Assembly (NCBI GenBank): GCA_029060545.1 | Contig: JAIDTT010000081.1 | Location: 1 to 47,656, forward strand | Source: Paramuribaculum sp. | GTDB taxonomy: Bacteria; Bacteroidota; Bacteroidia; Bacteroidales; Muribaculaceae | DNA: 47,656 bases | Direction: 5' to 3' | Shown: one piece after another, positions 1-8,433 of the stretch | Layout of the letters: every line of letters begins with the position of its first letter | Numbering within the stretch: position 1 is the stretch's first letter | Notes under the pieces: model-generated | Databases searched by the model: none | The model's input: only the letters and a program-made list of their open reading frames with translations | Told to the model about the DNA's origin: nothing | Translations under genes and position numbers: made by a program

Positions 1-1
1 T

Positions 2-856
2 AATAAGGTCGTGCTCGACTTCGCATTGCCTGCAGCCTTGTTTGTATCAATCGTACAGGCTACCCGAGAGGACCTCGTTAAAGATGCCACACTGACATTA
101 GTGTCTACCATTGGTATCATGGCCTGTTTCATGCTGGTCTACTTCGTATTCCGCATGTTTAAGAAAAATACCGGCGCCGACGCCGCAGTGTCGGCACTGA
201 TCAGTGGCTCACCTACTATCGGCTTCCTCGGATTTGCCGTACTTGAGCCTATCTTCGGCACCAATGCTTCCGTAGCCCTCGTGGTTGCTATCGTGGGCAT
301 CGTTGTCAACGCCATCGGTATTCCGGTCGGTCTATCCCTGATGAATGCCTCACTTGCCAAGCAGAACCCCAACCACAAGTCGCAGTCGGCTTGGAAGCCG
401 GTACTTCACGCACTCGCACAGCCTGTGGCATGGGCTCCTATCCTCGCTGTCGTATGGGTACTCGCCGGTATTCCTTGGCCGAAAGAGCTCAGCCCCTCCT
501 TCGATCTTATCGCCAAGGCCAACGCTTCGATGGCCGTATTCTCAGCCGGTATCACCCTGTCGGCTATTAAGGTCACCATCAACTGGCAGGCCGTCCTCGG
601 TTCCATCATGAAGATGATCGTAATGCCTGCCGTAGTCCTGATTCTCGGTCTGCTCTTCGGTATGGATCCCTTCAATCTGAAGATGCTTGTAGTGGCAGCA
701 GCCCTTCCGCCGGCCTTCTCCGGTATCATCATCGCCGACGAATACGATACCTACGTGGCTACCGGTACATCATCGCTTACACTTTCGGTAATCCTCTTCA
801 TCGGATTCTGTCCGCTCTGGATATGGCTTACCGACCTTGCGATAGCAGCATTCTAA
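2..856 (+). CDS. AEC-family (auxin efflux carrier-type) transporter, 5' truncated
   Basis: The reading frame is open from base 2, so the gene begins before the window; the GTG at base 11 is only where the ORF caller started. About 284 residues are visible. They are strongly hydrophobic with roughly eight membrane segments, and the opening 'VLDFALPAALFVSIV' matches the first conserved helix of the AEC/membrane transport family (Pfam Mem_trans). The family consists of inner-membrane secondary carriers, often for organic acids or malate. The substrate cannot be read from sequence. The gene runs convergently into rho, with a shared hairpin between them. Confidence in the family is good; the true start is not visible. 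Confidence 0.85.
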   Translation, partial: NKVVLDFALPAALFVSIVQATREDLVKDATLTLVSTIGIMACFMLVYFVFRMFKKNTGADAAVSALISGSPTIGFLGFAVLEPIFGTNASVALVVAIVGIVVNAIGIPVGLSLMNASLAKQNPNHKSQSAWKPVLHALAQPVAWAPILAVVWVLAGIPWPKELSPSFDLIAKANASMAVFSAGITLSAIKVTINWQAVLGSIMKMIVMPAVVLILGLLFGMDPFNLKMLVVAAALPPAFSGIIIADEYDTYVATGTSSLTLSVILFIGFCPLWIWLTDLAIAAF

Positions 857-877
857 TCTATCCTTAGATACCTCACG

Positions 878-914
878 GAAGAGGCTCTCCGCCATAGTGG
901 TGAAGAGCCTCTTC
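878..914. terminator. Bidirectional hairpin terminator between the AEC gene and rho
   Basis: GAAGAGGCTCT (878-888) pairs perfectly with AGAGCCTCTTC (904-914), an 11-bp stem with a 15-nt loop. It lies 22 nt after the AEC stop and 27 nt after the rho stop, between convergent genes, so it can serve both strands. There is no long T-tract. Confidence 0.7.
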
Positions 915-940
915 TGTGTATAGTTGGGAGTGTGTGGGAA

Positions 941-2974
941 TCAGTCGCCCATAGTGCGGAGCAGTTCGTCGTTCGATGATGTGCGCTCCATACGGTCTTT
1001 GATAAATTCCATCGCTTCGATCGAGTTGCGGTCGGAGAGGAAGCGGCGCAGGATCCACATGCGGTTGAGAGTCTCGTCGCGGAGCAGGAGATCGTCGCGG
1101 CGGGTGCTCGAAGCCATAATGTCTACAGCCGGGAAGATGCGCTTGTTGGATAGTTTGCGGTCGAGCTGAAGCTCCATATTGCCGGTGCCCTTGAACTCCT
1201 CGAAGATCACCTCGTCCATCTTCGAGCTCGTCTCTGTCAGAGCGGTGGCGATGATGGTGAGCGAACCGCCGTTCTCGATATTTCGGGCTGCGCCGAAGAA
1301 TCGTTTGGGCTTCTGGAGGGCGTTTGCGTCCACGCCGCCCGAGAGGATCTTGCCCGATGCAGGAGCGCAGGTATTGTATGCGCGGGCCAAACGGGTGATC
1401 GAGTCGAGCAGTATCACTACGTCGTGACCGCACTCGACAAGGCGTTTAGCCTTCTCAAGCACTATGCCGGCAATCTTCACGTGGCGGTCGGCAGGCTCGT
1501 CAAATGTTGAGGCTATCACCTCGGCGTTCACACTGCGGCTCATGTCGGTCACCTCCTCCGGACGTTCGTCGATCAGAAGGATCATGATGTAGGTTTCGGG
1601 ATGATTGGCGGCGATAGCGTTCGCGATATCCTTCAGAAGTATGGTCTTACCGGTCTTTGGAGGAGCCACGATCAGACCGCGCTGACCCTTACCTATCGGC
1701 GAGAACATATCCACCACGCGGGTTGATATATTATCCGAGCGGCCACTTGTGAGATCAAACTTCTCGTCAGGAAAGAGGGGAGTGAGGTGCTCGAAAGGTA
1801 TTCGGTCGCGGATATATTGGGGCGAACGGCCGTTGACGCTCAGCACCTCCACCAGAGGATAGTACTTGTCGTTTTCACGTGGCGGACGGATTATCGCCTC
1901 CACCACGTCGCCGGCCTTCAGCGCATTCTGGCGGATCTGCTGCTGAGTGAGATACACATCATCGGGCGAAGCGAGATAATTGTAGTCACTTGAGCGGAGG
2001 AAGCCGTGACCCTCGGGCACAATCTCAAGCACACCCGTCGCACGCAGGCGGTTGTCGAAGCTATAAGCCTGTTCCTGCTGCTGAGGCTGCTGCTGATTAC
2101 CGTTGTTGTTGCGGTTCTTCTTATTGCGGTTTTTCTGATTCTGGTTCTGCTGCTGACGCGGATTCTGCCACGGCTCATTCAGGGTGATGGGCGCTACGGC
2201 AGCAGCTGCTGCTGCCTCTTCCTTCTCGCGCTGCGAGCGAGGCACGAATTTACGACCCTCGCCGCGGGGGAAGAATGAGCCGAACGATGAATCCCCGCCT
2301 CCGGGGCGGAAATCGCGCTGATTGTTGCGGCGCTGCTGCTGATTCTGCTGCTCACCCTGTTGCTCTTCCGTTGCAGGCTCAGTAGGCTGTTCGGGCACAG
2401 CCGGAACTTCAGGCTTGGTATGAGGCTGCTCGGGTGTGGCTGCTTCATGTGCGGGCACCTCCTCTATGGGTGCGTCGGCTGCAGCTTCTGCTTCTATCTC
2501 CGACTTGCGGCGACGGCCTCGGCGACGCTTCGGCTGTTCTTCGGCATCGGCCGCAGGCTGTTGTGCAGCAGCCTCGGCTGTCGGTTCGGCCGGCATTGAC
2601 TCGGATTCTGTCTGTGCTTCGACGGCAGGCGCTTCTGCCCCAGCATTCTTAGGCTTGCGGCCACGCTTTTTGGGCTGCTTCTGCTCGGCAGCCTCAGCCG
2701 CCGGCTTCGCTTCCGTCGGCGCGGTAGCCTCGGCAGACGTTTCTGCCGGCTGATCAGCCGTCTTTTTTGCACGCGGTTTGCGCTGCTTCGGTTCCTTAGG
2801 TTGCTTGGCTTTCTTTTCAGCCACAGATGTAGATGCATTTATGGCCTGCTGGTCAAGAATACCATAGATCACATCCTCCTTGTCGGAACTGTCGATTTTC
2901 TTAAGGCCGAGCGAGTCGGCGATGTTTTTGAGTTCGCTATCGTTCATCGACGATAGTTCATCGTACTTATACAT
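941..2974 (-). CDS. rho: Transcription termination factor Rho with a long disordered insert
   Basis: Hexameric RNA helicase that ends transcription. Residues 1-45 form a Rho N-terminal domain. Residues 48-300 are a low-complexity insert rich in Ala/Glu/Pro/Lys with two basic patches (KKRGRKPK near 101, KRRRGRRRK near 149) and Gln/Asn-rich stretches near 204-216 and 268-301. An RNA-binding cold-shock-like domain follows (about 305-385), then the ATPase with Walker A APPKTGKT (437-444), Walker B VVILLD (519-524) and the C-terminal ring contacts. At 677 aa it is much longer than the E. coli protein of about 420 aa; the extra length is the insert. Inserts of this type are known in Bacteroidetes, and the one in B. 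thetaiotaomicron Rho has been linked to condensate formation and gut fitness. The first ATG is preceded by an A/T-rich, SD-less leader. Confidence 0.97.
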   Translation of the reverse strand: MYKYDELSSMNDSELKNIADSLGLKKIDSSDKEDVIYGILDQQAINASTSVAEKKAKQPKEPKQRKPRAKKTADQPAETSAEATAPTEAKPAAEAAEQKQPKKRGRKPKNAGAEAPAVEAQTESESMPAEPTAEAAAQQPAADAEEQPKRRRGRRRKSEIEAEAAADAPIEEVPAHEAATPEQPHTKPEVPAVPEQPTEPATEEQQGEQQNQQQRRNNQRDFRPGGGDSSFGSFFPRGEGRKFVPRSQREKEEAAAAAAVAPITLNEPWQNPRQQQNQNQKNRNKKNRNNNGNQQQPQQQEQAYSFDNRLRATGVLEIVPEGHGFLRSSDYNYLASPDDVYLTQQQIRQNALKAGDVVEAIIRPPRENDKYYPLVEVLSVNGRSPQYIRDRIPFEHLTPLFPDEKFDLTSGRSDNISTRVVDMFSPIGKGQRGLIVAPPKTGKTILLKDIANAIAANHPETYIMILLIDERPEEVTDMSRSVNAEVIASTFDEPADRHVKIAGIVLEKAKRLVECGHDVVILLDSITRLARAYNTCAPASGKILSGGVDANALQKPKRFFGAARNIENGGSLTIIATALTETSSKMDEVIFEEFKGTGNMELQLDRKLSNKRIFPAVDIMASSTRRDDLLLRDETLNRMWILRRFLSDRNSIEAMEFIKDRMERTSSNDELLRTMGD

Positions 2975-3287
2975 ATTTATTAATTATACTGTATATATCT
3001 TTTGCAGATGTAGGTGGCTTCAGTTCAGCTGTTTGGCCGTATAGCCTCCGATGGCGGAGCATCAGTGTCGTATGTGATGTCTGGAATTTTGTGCGTTGGC
3101 CGCTAAGTAATATCTGTCGCGGACATATTTAGACGCAGTTCAAGCAAAACAAACTGAATTCTGGCTACCGAAGTATTCGAAAAAAATTATAGAATTGATA
3201 CGGAATGAATAAGTGAAAAAACCGTGAAGCAGGCCTAAATTTCAGGTATATAACCAAAAATCAGCAATACTGCTTCCCCTTATTCGA
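2975..3287 (-). promoter_or_regulatory. Long 5' leader of rho
   Basis: This 313-nt stretch lies between the predicted rho transcription start (near 3287) and the rho ATG and holds no convincing gene. A leader this long fits the autoregulation known for rho in other bacteria, where Rho terminates its own leader transcript. That mechanism is inferred here. I see no strong hairpin followed by a U-tract, which would favour Rho-dependent over intrinsic attenuation. Confidence 0.5.
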
Positions 3288-3290
3288 CCA

Positions 3291-3321
3291 CAAAGTTAAT
3301 AAAAAAATCCCAATTCCCAAA
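3291..3321 (-). promoter_or_regulatory. rho promoter, Bacteroidetes type
   Basis: On the minus strand, TTTG (3321-3318) is followed by 19 nt and TAACTTTG (3298-3291). This matches the Bacteroidetes -33/-7 consensus TTTG / TAnnTTTG. Confidence 0.7.
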
Positions 3322-3387
3322 ATTCCATACTTTATAACATCCGAACGGGAGGAAAATCGTCGTACACTAATGCGATGGTATCATATA

Positions 3388-3420
3388 TTGTGATTTATCG
3401 GATATAATTTGCTATATTTG
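3388..3420 (+). promoter_or_regulatory. Promoter of the radical SAM pair
   Basis: TATATTTG (3413-3420) fits the -7 box TAnnTTTG. A weaker TTGT (3388-3391) lies 21 nt upstream as the -33 element. The predicted start of transcription is about 20 nt before the ATG at 3444. Confidence 0.55.
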
Positions 3421-3443
3421 CGTATTATACATCCGACGGCATC

Positions 3444-4073
3444 ATGATTCAACCTCACGCAAAGATAATAGGTATATCACGCCACCGTATAGTGACGGAT
3501 GGCGATGGTGTCACTACGCTTGTGGCTTTTCATGGGTGCCAGTTGCGTTGTCTTTACTGCCTGAATCCACAATCGATAGGTCCCGGACGACGTTTTAGAG
3601 ACTTCACACCTCAGACCCTGTACGATTTCGTAAAAGTAGACGAACTCTATTTTTTAGCAACAAATGGCGGGGTGACCTTTGGCGGTGGAGAGCCGGCGAT
3701 GCATCCCGATTTCATATGTCAGTTTCGTGATTTGTGCGGTGGATCATGGCATCTTACAATAGAAACGTCGCTCAATGTCCCGACAGAGAATATTAAGGCT
3801 CTGTTGCCTGTAGTGGATTCATGGATTATCGACATTAAAGACATGAATCCGGATATTTACCGACGTTATACCGGTAATGATAATTCGCTTGTGGAAAGCA
3901 ATCTACAATTGCTTGCAACGAGTGGACGCACGAAAGATTGCCTTATGCGTCTGCCTCGGATTCCTAAATTTAACTCCGGTTCGGATTGTGAAAAGAGCCG
4001 GGATAAGCTTTCAGAATTGGGATTCAATAATTTTGATATGTTTAATTATCAACTACACCATAACGCATTATGA
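3444..4073 (+). CDS. Small PflA-like radical SAM enzyme
   Basis: A 209-aa protein with the radical SAM cysteines C32-x3-C36-x2-C39 (CQLRCLYC) and a SAM-binding GGVTFGGGEP motif (75-84), as in pyruvate formate-lyase activating enzymes. The start TDGDGVTTLVAFHGC follows the activase pattern. There is no second ferredoxin-like cluster domain, and no glycyl radical enzyme is encoded in the window. The stop codon overlaps the next ATG (ATGA at 4070-4073), so the two products are probably made together, which makes the neighbour the obvious substrate or partner candidate. From memory, similar coupled pairs occur in other gut Bacteroides with no assigned function. The reaction catalysed is unknown. 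Confidence 0.85.
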   Translation: MIQPHAKIIGISRHRIVTDGDGVTTLVAFHGCQLRCLYCLNPQSIGPGRRFRDFTPQTLYDFVKVDELYFLATNGGVTFGGGEPAMHPDFICQFRDLCGGSWHLTIETSLNVPTENIKALLPVVDSWIIDIKDMNPDIYRRYTGNDNSLVESNLQLLATSGRTKDCLMRLPRIPKFNSGSDCEKSRDKLSELGFNNFDMFNYQLHHNAL

Positions 4074-4993
4074 AACGAGGTAAACGTGTCTGTAAGATCC
4101 TTAAGGAGATACGTAGGCAGATAGCCGAGGCTAATGATATCGACTTAATAACTTCCGAATGTCGCTTCAAAGGTGATTGCATGGGCACGTGTCCTAAATG
4201 CGAAGCCGAGTTAGAATATCTGGAGCAGCAGTTACTTGAACGACAACTTGCCGGAAAATTCGTTAATCTGGCCGGTATTTCGGCCGGTGCGGTTGCAATG
4301 CTGTCGCCTTTTGCCATACAATCGCAGACTCCGGCTGATATCCCAACGGATGATATTGCAGTACAGTCGGTGATCAACGCAGATACTATAAAAGGAGTAG
4401 TCTCGTATAGCTATACTTTTAATGGGTCAACCGACTGCGACAGAATGCCCGGCGCTAATGTTTTGAACCTTCGTACGGGTAATAATGTATGGACAGATGC
4501 CGACGGGGAATTTATGATAGAGGCCAATATAGGAGATTATTTGGAAATTTCGTGTCATGGTGCTATTACAGAGGTAATAGTTGTTTCTGACAATACACCA
4601 TTGGATATAATCTTAAATGAAGATGCAAGCATGTTGAGCGATGAGATTGTCATGTTGGGTGCTATCCAGGATCCGCGCGAAGAGAATACGCTTGCGTTGC
4701 GGATTATTGATGCTGGCGGTAATCTGATTCCGAACGAGAACCTTACGTTGGAGTACGTGTACACCTACGCAAATGGCGAGACCAAAACTGTAAGGCCTAG
4801 ACTGTGGGCGATACGTGGTGATGATGTGCTCATTGATACTCGCAAGGGCGTTGGCGCGGATGGAAATCCGCTGAAAAGAGAAGTTTTACGAATCTATGCC
4901 GAGGGCTACGCAAAACCTATCACCTTGAAAATCAATCCGACAAAATGCTTCACTCGTAAAACGGTAAAGTTTAAGTCGAAAAGGAAAAAATAG
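4070..4993 (+). CDS. Cysteine-motif membrane protein with carboxypeptidase-regulatory-like domain
   Basis: A 307-aa protein translationally coupled to the radical SAM gene. Residues 1-60 are charged, with C8 and then C31-x5-C37-x3-C41-x2-C44; the last three have the spacing of a radical SAM cluster motif. A helical stretch (about 45-62) and a hydrophobic segment (about 63-87, ending near SPFAIQSQ) follow, which could be a membrane anchor or an internal signal. Residues from about 100 to 190 resemble the carboxypeptidase-D regulatory fold that precedes SusC-type receptors (GVVSYS, PGANVLNLRTG, DADGEFMIEA). The rest is beta-rich with no clear family. Cysteines on the cytoplasmic side before the membrane segment would be reachable by the cytoplasmic radical SAM enzyme. 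Function unknown. Confidence 0.75.
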   Translation: MKRGKRVCKILKEIRRQIAEANDIDLITSECRFKGDCMGTCPKCEAELEYLEQQLLERQLAGKFVNLAGISAGAVAMLSPFAIQSQTPADIPTDDIAVQSVINADTIKGVVSYSYTFNGSTDCDRMPGANVLNLRTGNNVWTDADGEFMIEANIGDYLEISCHGAITEVIVVSDNTPLDIILNEDASMLSDEIVMLGAIQDPREENTLALRIIDAGGNLIPNENLTLEYVYTYANGETKTVRPRLWAIRGDDVLIDTRKGVGADGNPLKREVLRIYAEGYAKPITLKINPTKCFTRKTVKFKSKRKK

Positions 4994-5096
4994 CAAGTTC
5001 CGACAGATTTAGCACATAATCCCATTTGAACTTTAGTAAGTCTTATGCTTGAGCTTTTAGATTTGTTTTACGGTTGTAATTCAAATTCTAAAGTTT

Positions 5097-6302
5097 ATGG
5101 CATCCATTAAAGTTAAGTTCAGACCTTCGAAGATTACGGATCGCGAAGGCTCAATCTATTATCAAATTATCCATGAGAGATGTGTGCGACACATCGCGTC
5201 GCGTTATCGCGTACTCCCGTCGGAGTGGTGCGATAGGCGAGCGACGGTCATTGCCGGTGCTACTACACCCGAGCGCGAACAGCATTTGCGTTCGATCCGC
5301 GAAGGGATACATTGCGATGTGGAGCGGCTGACTGTCATAATCCGCAAGTTCGACAGGAGTGGCAGGATTTATTCCATAGAAGATGTCGCCGAGGAGTTCA
5401 AGCGTTTTCGTGAGGAATATTCGCTCTTCAACTTTATGGAGCGGGTTATCGATAAGCTACGTGCCAACGGCAAAATACGCACATCCGAGACCTATACTGC
5501 TGCTCTAAGAAGTTTCCGGCATTTCAGGCAGGGGAGGGATATAATGCTCGACCGCCTCAGCACCGCCATAATGGAAGAATATGAGGCGTGGCACACCCGG
5601 CGTGGCATACAGCCCAATACCATATCATTCTACAACCGGATCCTGCGGGCCGTCTATAATCGGGCCGTCGAGGAGGAGGTTATCGAAAACCGATATCCAT
5701 TCCGTCATGTATATACGGGTGTCGACAAGACGGTGAAACGCGCGCTCCCGCTCTCGATAATAAGGAAAATCAACAACCTTGATCTGTCGGGAGTACCCGC
5801 CATGGCGTATGCCCGCGATATGTTTATGCTCAGTTTCATGCTGCGTGGGATGAGCTTCATCGATATGGCCTTTCTGCGAAAGTCAGATCTAAGAGGCGGC
5901 CGCCTGACCTATCGCCGGCGCAAGACCGGGCAGACACTTGTCGTGGCGTGGACCCCGGAAATGCAATGCATCGTTGACCGGTATCCACAAAACGCGATGG
6001 AGTATCTGCTGCCGATCATACGAAAGCCGGCTGAAAACCTCCATACCGTATACCGTAATATAGGCTACAACATCAATCACAATCTCCGAAAGATAGCCTA
6101 TGCAATAGGTCTCAGTGTGCCCTTCACTCTCTATGTAGCCCGACATAGCTGGGCATCAGTAGCCCGAGCCAAAGGAATACCGTTGAGCGTGATAAGCGAA
6201 GGTATGGGACACGATAGTGAAGCCACCACACAGATCTATCTCGCCAGCCTCGATGCCTCCGCCATCGACCGCGCCAATTCCCTCATCCTCCGCAGCCTTT
6301 AG
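5097..6302 (+). CDS. Tyrosine-type site-specific recombinase
   Basis: A 401-aa integrase of the Bacteroides phage-integrase-like type. It has an N-terminal arm-binding region (1-95), a SAM-like core-binding domain (about 105-210), and a catalytic domain with the first Arg in MLRGMSFIDM, a Lys in RRRKTGQ, the box VARHSWAS and the nucleophile Tyr in TQIYLASLD near the C terminus. The usual first His of the H-x-x-R box appears to be Tyr (LYVARH), as in many Bacteroides recombinases. It starts 103 bp after the preceding gene in the same direction. No att site, cargo junction or clear invertible promoter is visible nearby, so it could be a stranded integrase or a DNA invertase. The ATG follows an A/T-rich region without SD. 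Confidence 0.9.
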   Translation: MASIKVKFRPSKITDREGSIYYQIIHERCVRHIASRYRVLPSEWCDRRATVIAGATTPEREQHLRSIREGIHCDVERLTVIIRKFDRSGRIYSIEDVAEEFKRFREEYSLFNFMERVIDKLRANGKIRTSETYTAALRSFRHFRQGRDIMLDRLSTAIMEEYEAWHTRRGIQPNTISFYNRILRAVYNRAVEEEVIENRYPFRHVYTGVDKTVKRALPLSIIRKINNLDLSGVPAMAYARDMFMLSFMLRGMSFIDMAFLRKSDLRGGRLTYRRRKTGQTLVVAWTPEMQCIVDRYPQNAMEYLLPIIRKPAENLHTVYRNIGYNINHNLRKIAYAIGLSVPFTLYVARHSWASVARAKGIPLSVISEGMGHDSEATTQIYLASLDASAIDRANSLILRSL

Positions 6303-6315
6303 GTGGAGGGATGGG

Positions 6316-8433
6316 TTAGATCCAGTCGTTCCAGTGGTCGCACAGCGAGCGGACCATGTGGCCGATGGCGGTGTGGGGGTAGCGTTTGGTTATAGTCTTC
6401 AGATTGCCGAGGATGTACTGGGCTTTTGCACGAGCTTCATCGGTAGTCAGCATTGCCAGTGCTGCCTCCACTTCCTGATTGTATATCGCTTCGGTATGCT
6501 TATGACCCGTCGATGTGTTATAATCATAAAGAAATGCATATTTGCGCTTGGCAAAATCGTCGTCCCAGTCGTAACGGAGGTTAGGCGAGAATTTGCCGGG
6601 TATCACTCCTCTCCAATACTGTGTGAGTGCCCAGCACTCCTCAAATGAGTTGAAGCGGCCGATGGCGTACATCAAGCGTGCCATACCGCGATCGTCGGCC
6701 GTTTTGCCGCTTCGCATATCTTTCTGATAATCCAGCATCCGGCGTGCGAATGTGAGTTTGGCATTCTCCGACGATAGAGTTGGTTTTGCGCCGGCGGCAA
6801 ATTCATACTCCCATTCGTCATCTACCCTCCAGCGGCTCGGATAAATGACGAATGGCTCATATTGTAAATATCTGTATATATTCATAGTACGCAGGTATTC
6901 CGGGCTGACATCGGAGAGGTATAGCACTGCGCGAGCGTAGTTGCCTTCGCGCAGTGCTAACGTGCCGATTAATTCATAGTAATAGTCGGAGTCAGTACGG
7001 ATAGTATTGTGCAGGAAGTCGTTGAGCGGAGTCGATTTCATCATGCTGCTGTGGGCGGCGGCAAGTTGCGAGGAGTTGAGGCTGCCCATAAGTTGAAATG
7101 CCAGACCGCCATAATCCGTGGTGTTGCGTTTGTGCTCGATGGCCTTAAGCCAGTCGCTTGGTAATAGCAGACGCAGAAAGTCCATTATATTCCAGTTACA
7201 GCAGATATCTCCTTCCATAGCCAAAGGTTCTGGAGCCATGTTATCGGCATAGGCGCAGAGTGCAATAGCTGCGGCGTAGTCACCTTTTTTCCACAACTCC
7301 GGTACCCAATCCGCGTAGATTATGTTGCGTAACCGGCGTGTCCATTCTTGGGCATGAGGAGTATCAGGGTCGGCGGTGCATTTATCCTCGATCCATTGTA
7401 GATCACAGACCAGCGACCCGATTCGTCCGGAGTGAGCGTCAAGTTTCATCTTGTAGGCGTGGGCGAGGTCGGCGAGCTCCTCACATGAAAATCTTTGCTT
7501 CAATGCCCGCTGCATATAGCGGTCGGCAAGCCGGGTGTTGTGGCCGTATTCATTGTAATAGTAGGCAAGCAGATAGAGCCAGTCGCCACGGCCCGTGGTT
7601 TTCTTTCGCCGAACCATCTTTTGTGCAATCGGAACGATTTCGATGAGTTTGGCCGAGTCAGTGCAGTTGTGGCGTATATATTCCATAATCTGAGGCGCGT
7701 CGGGATTGAGTGTTGCCGTCAGAGCTACCGGATTGTCTGCTTTGATCGACCCGATGGCTCCGGCTTTGGCAAAGAGTGAATCGGCACGCCCTACTTCGCC
7801 GAGACGGCTCCAGCATCCGGCTACATATTTCGATGCCATACGTTTGAGCAGGTTGGAATCGGAAACGAGTGCAAATGCCGAATCGTAGTAGTTGATACAC
7901 TCCGAGTATGCGCGAGAGGCAAACATCGCTCTCACCGCTTGAAATGCGTAGCGGTCGCGGAGGCGCTCCCCGCTGTAGGCTTTGCAGCAGGCTATCTCTG
8001 CGTTGTATTCGCCGGTGGTGCTATGACCGTCTCTATTACGTGGAAAGTACCACGGCGATTTGGTTGATGCCCACTTCTCCTCGATAGCTTTGGCTACACA
8101 CATAAAATCGGCGATTTCATCGTCGCCATTATTATTAAGGTACGCGAAAAATGGATTTTCGCAATATGAGTAACTGCCGTTGACATAATTATTCCAGTCA
8201 CTGAGTGTGCTTGAATACACGGCTTCATTGATAGCGTCCAAGTCCATATCCTTGTATGTGACGGATTGCCATAGCCGAAGATTTTCCTCTCTATCGAAGT
8301 CGGTAGTGACATTGGTATTGAAGAATTCGGGTGTTGGGATGATAGGGAAGTATGGGCCGCAGGCGACGGCGCGATCAGCTACGGTGCTCAGGAGCACACT
8401 AATGGTCAGCAGAAAGAATATTCGAGATCTCAT
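6316..8433 (-). CDS. Large exported protein of unknown function, helical-repeat-like
   Basis: A 705-aa protein with an N-terminal signal peptide (hydrophobic core about 5-20, then AVACGPYF; the Cys could be a weak lipobox). The mature protein is rich in Trp, Tyr and Ala and has helical pairs that resemble TPR-like repeats (for example AGCWSRLGEVGRADSLFAKAG and LRKGNYARAV-like segments). The C-terminal third is compositionally well ordered and ends CDHWNDWI. I do not recognise a catalytic motif. It overlaps the upstream lipoprotein gene by 35 bp, so both come from one transcript that starts at the LytTR-site promoter near 9.5 kb. Probably periplasmic or outer-membrane-attached. It ends convergently with the integrase, 13 bp apart. 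Confidence 0.75.
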   Translation of the reverse strand: MRSRIFFLLTISVLLSTVADRAVACGPYFPIIPTPEFFNTNVTTDFDREENLRLWQSVTYKDMDLDAINEAVYSSTLSDWNNYVNGSYSYCENPFFAYLNNNGDDEIADFMCVAKAIEEKWASTKSPWYFPRNRDGHSTTGEYNAEIACCKAYSGERLRDRYAFQAVRAMFASRAYSECINYYDSAFALVSDSNLLKRMASKYVAGCWSRLGEVGRADSLFAKAGAIGSIKADNPVALTATLNPDAPQIMEYIRHNCTDSAKLIEIVPIAQKMVRRKKTTGRGDWLYLLAYYYNEYGHNTRLADRYMQRALKQRFSCEELADLAHAYKMKLDAHSGRIGSLVCDLQWIEDKCTADPDTPHAQEWTRRLRNIIYADWVPELWKKGDYAAAIALCAYADNMAPEPLAMEGDICCNWNIMDFLRLLLPSDWLKAIEHKRNTTDYGGLAFQLMGSLNSSQLAAAHSSMMKSTPLNDFLHNTIRTDSDYYYELIGTLALREGNYARAVLYLSDVSPEYLRTMNIYRYLQYEPFVIYPSRWRVDDEWEYEFAAGAKPTLSSENAKLTFARRMLDYQKDMRSGKTADDRGMARLMYAIGRFNSFEECWALTQYWRGVIPGKFSPNLRYDWDDDFAKRKYAFLYDYNTSTGHKHTEAIYNQEVEAALAMLTTDEARAKAQYILGNLKTITKRYPHTAIGHMVRSLCDHWNDWI

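Noticed and set aside
873-1433. 186-aa minus-strand ORF in another frame of rho, plus several long ORFs opposite rho, the 6.3-9.5 kb genes and the S41 gene
   Set aside because: They overlap strongly supported genes, show compositionally biased translations (Arg/Pro/Ser) and match no known family. They are shadows of high-GC codon use.
4880-4930. RIYAEGYAK near the end of the cysteine-motif protein recalls the glycyl radical loop R-V-S-G-Y
   Set aside because: The spacing is wrong by two residues, the usual flanks are absent and the segment fits a beta-strand of a regulatory-like domain. Not enough to call a glycyl radical protein.
5029-5095. AACTTTAG (5029-5036) and CTAAAGTT (5088-5095) as an invertible promoter next to the recombinase
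   Set aside because: Only 8 bp per arm in an A/T-rich gap and 51 bp apart; invertible elements in Bacteroides usually have longer arms. Probably chance.
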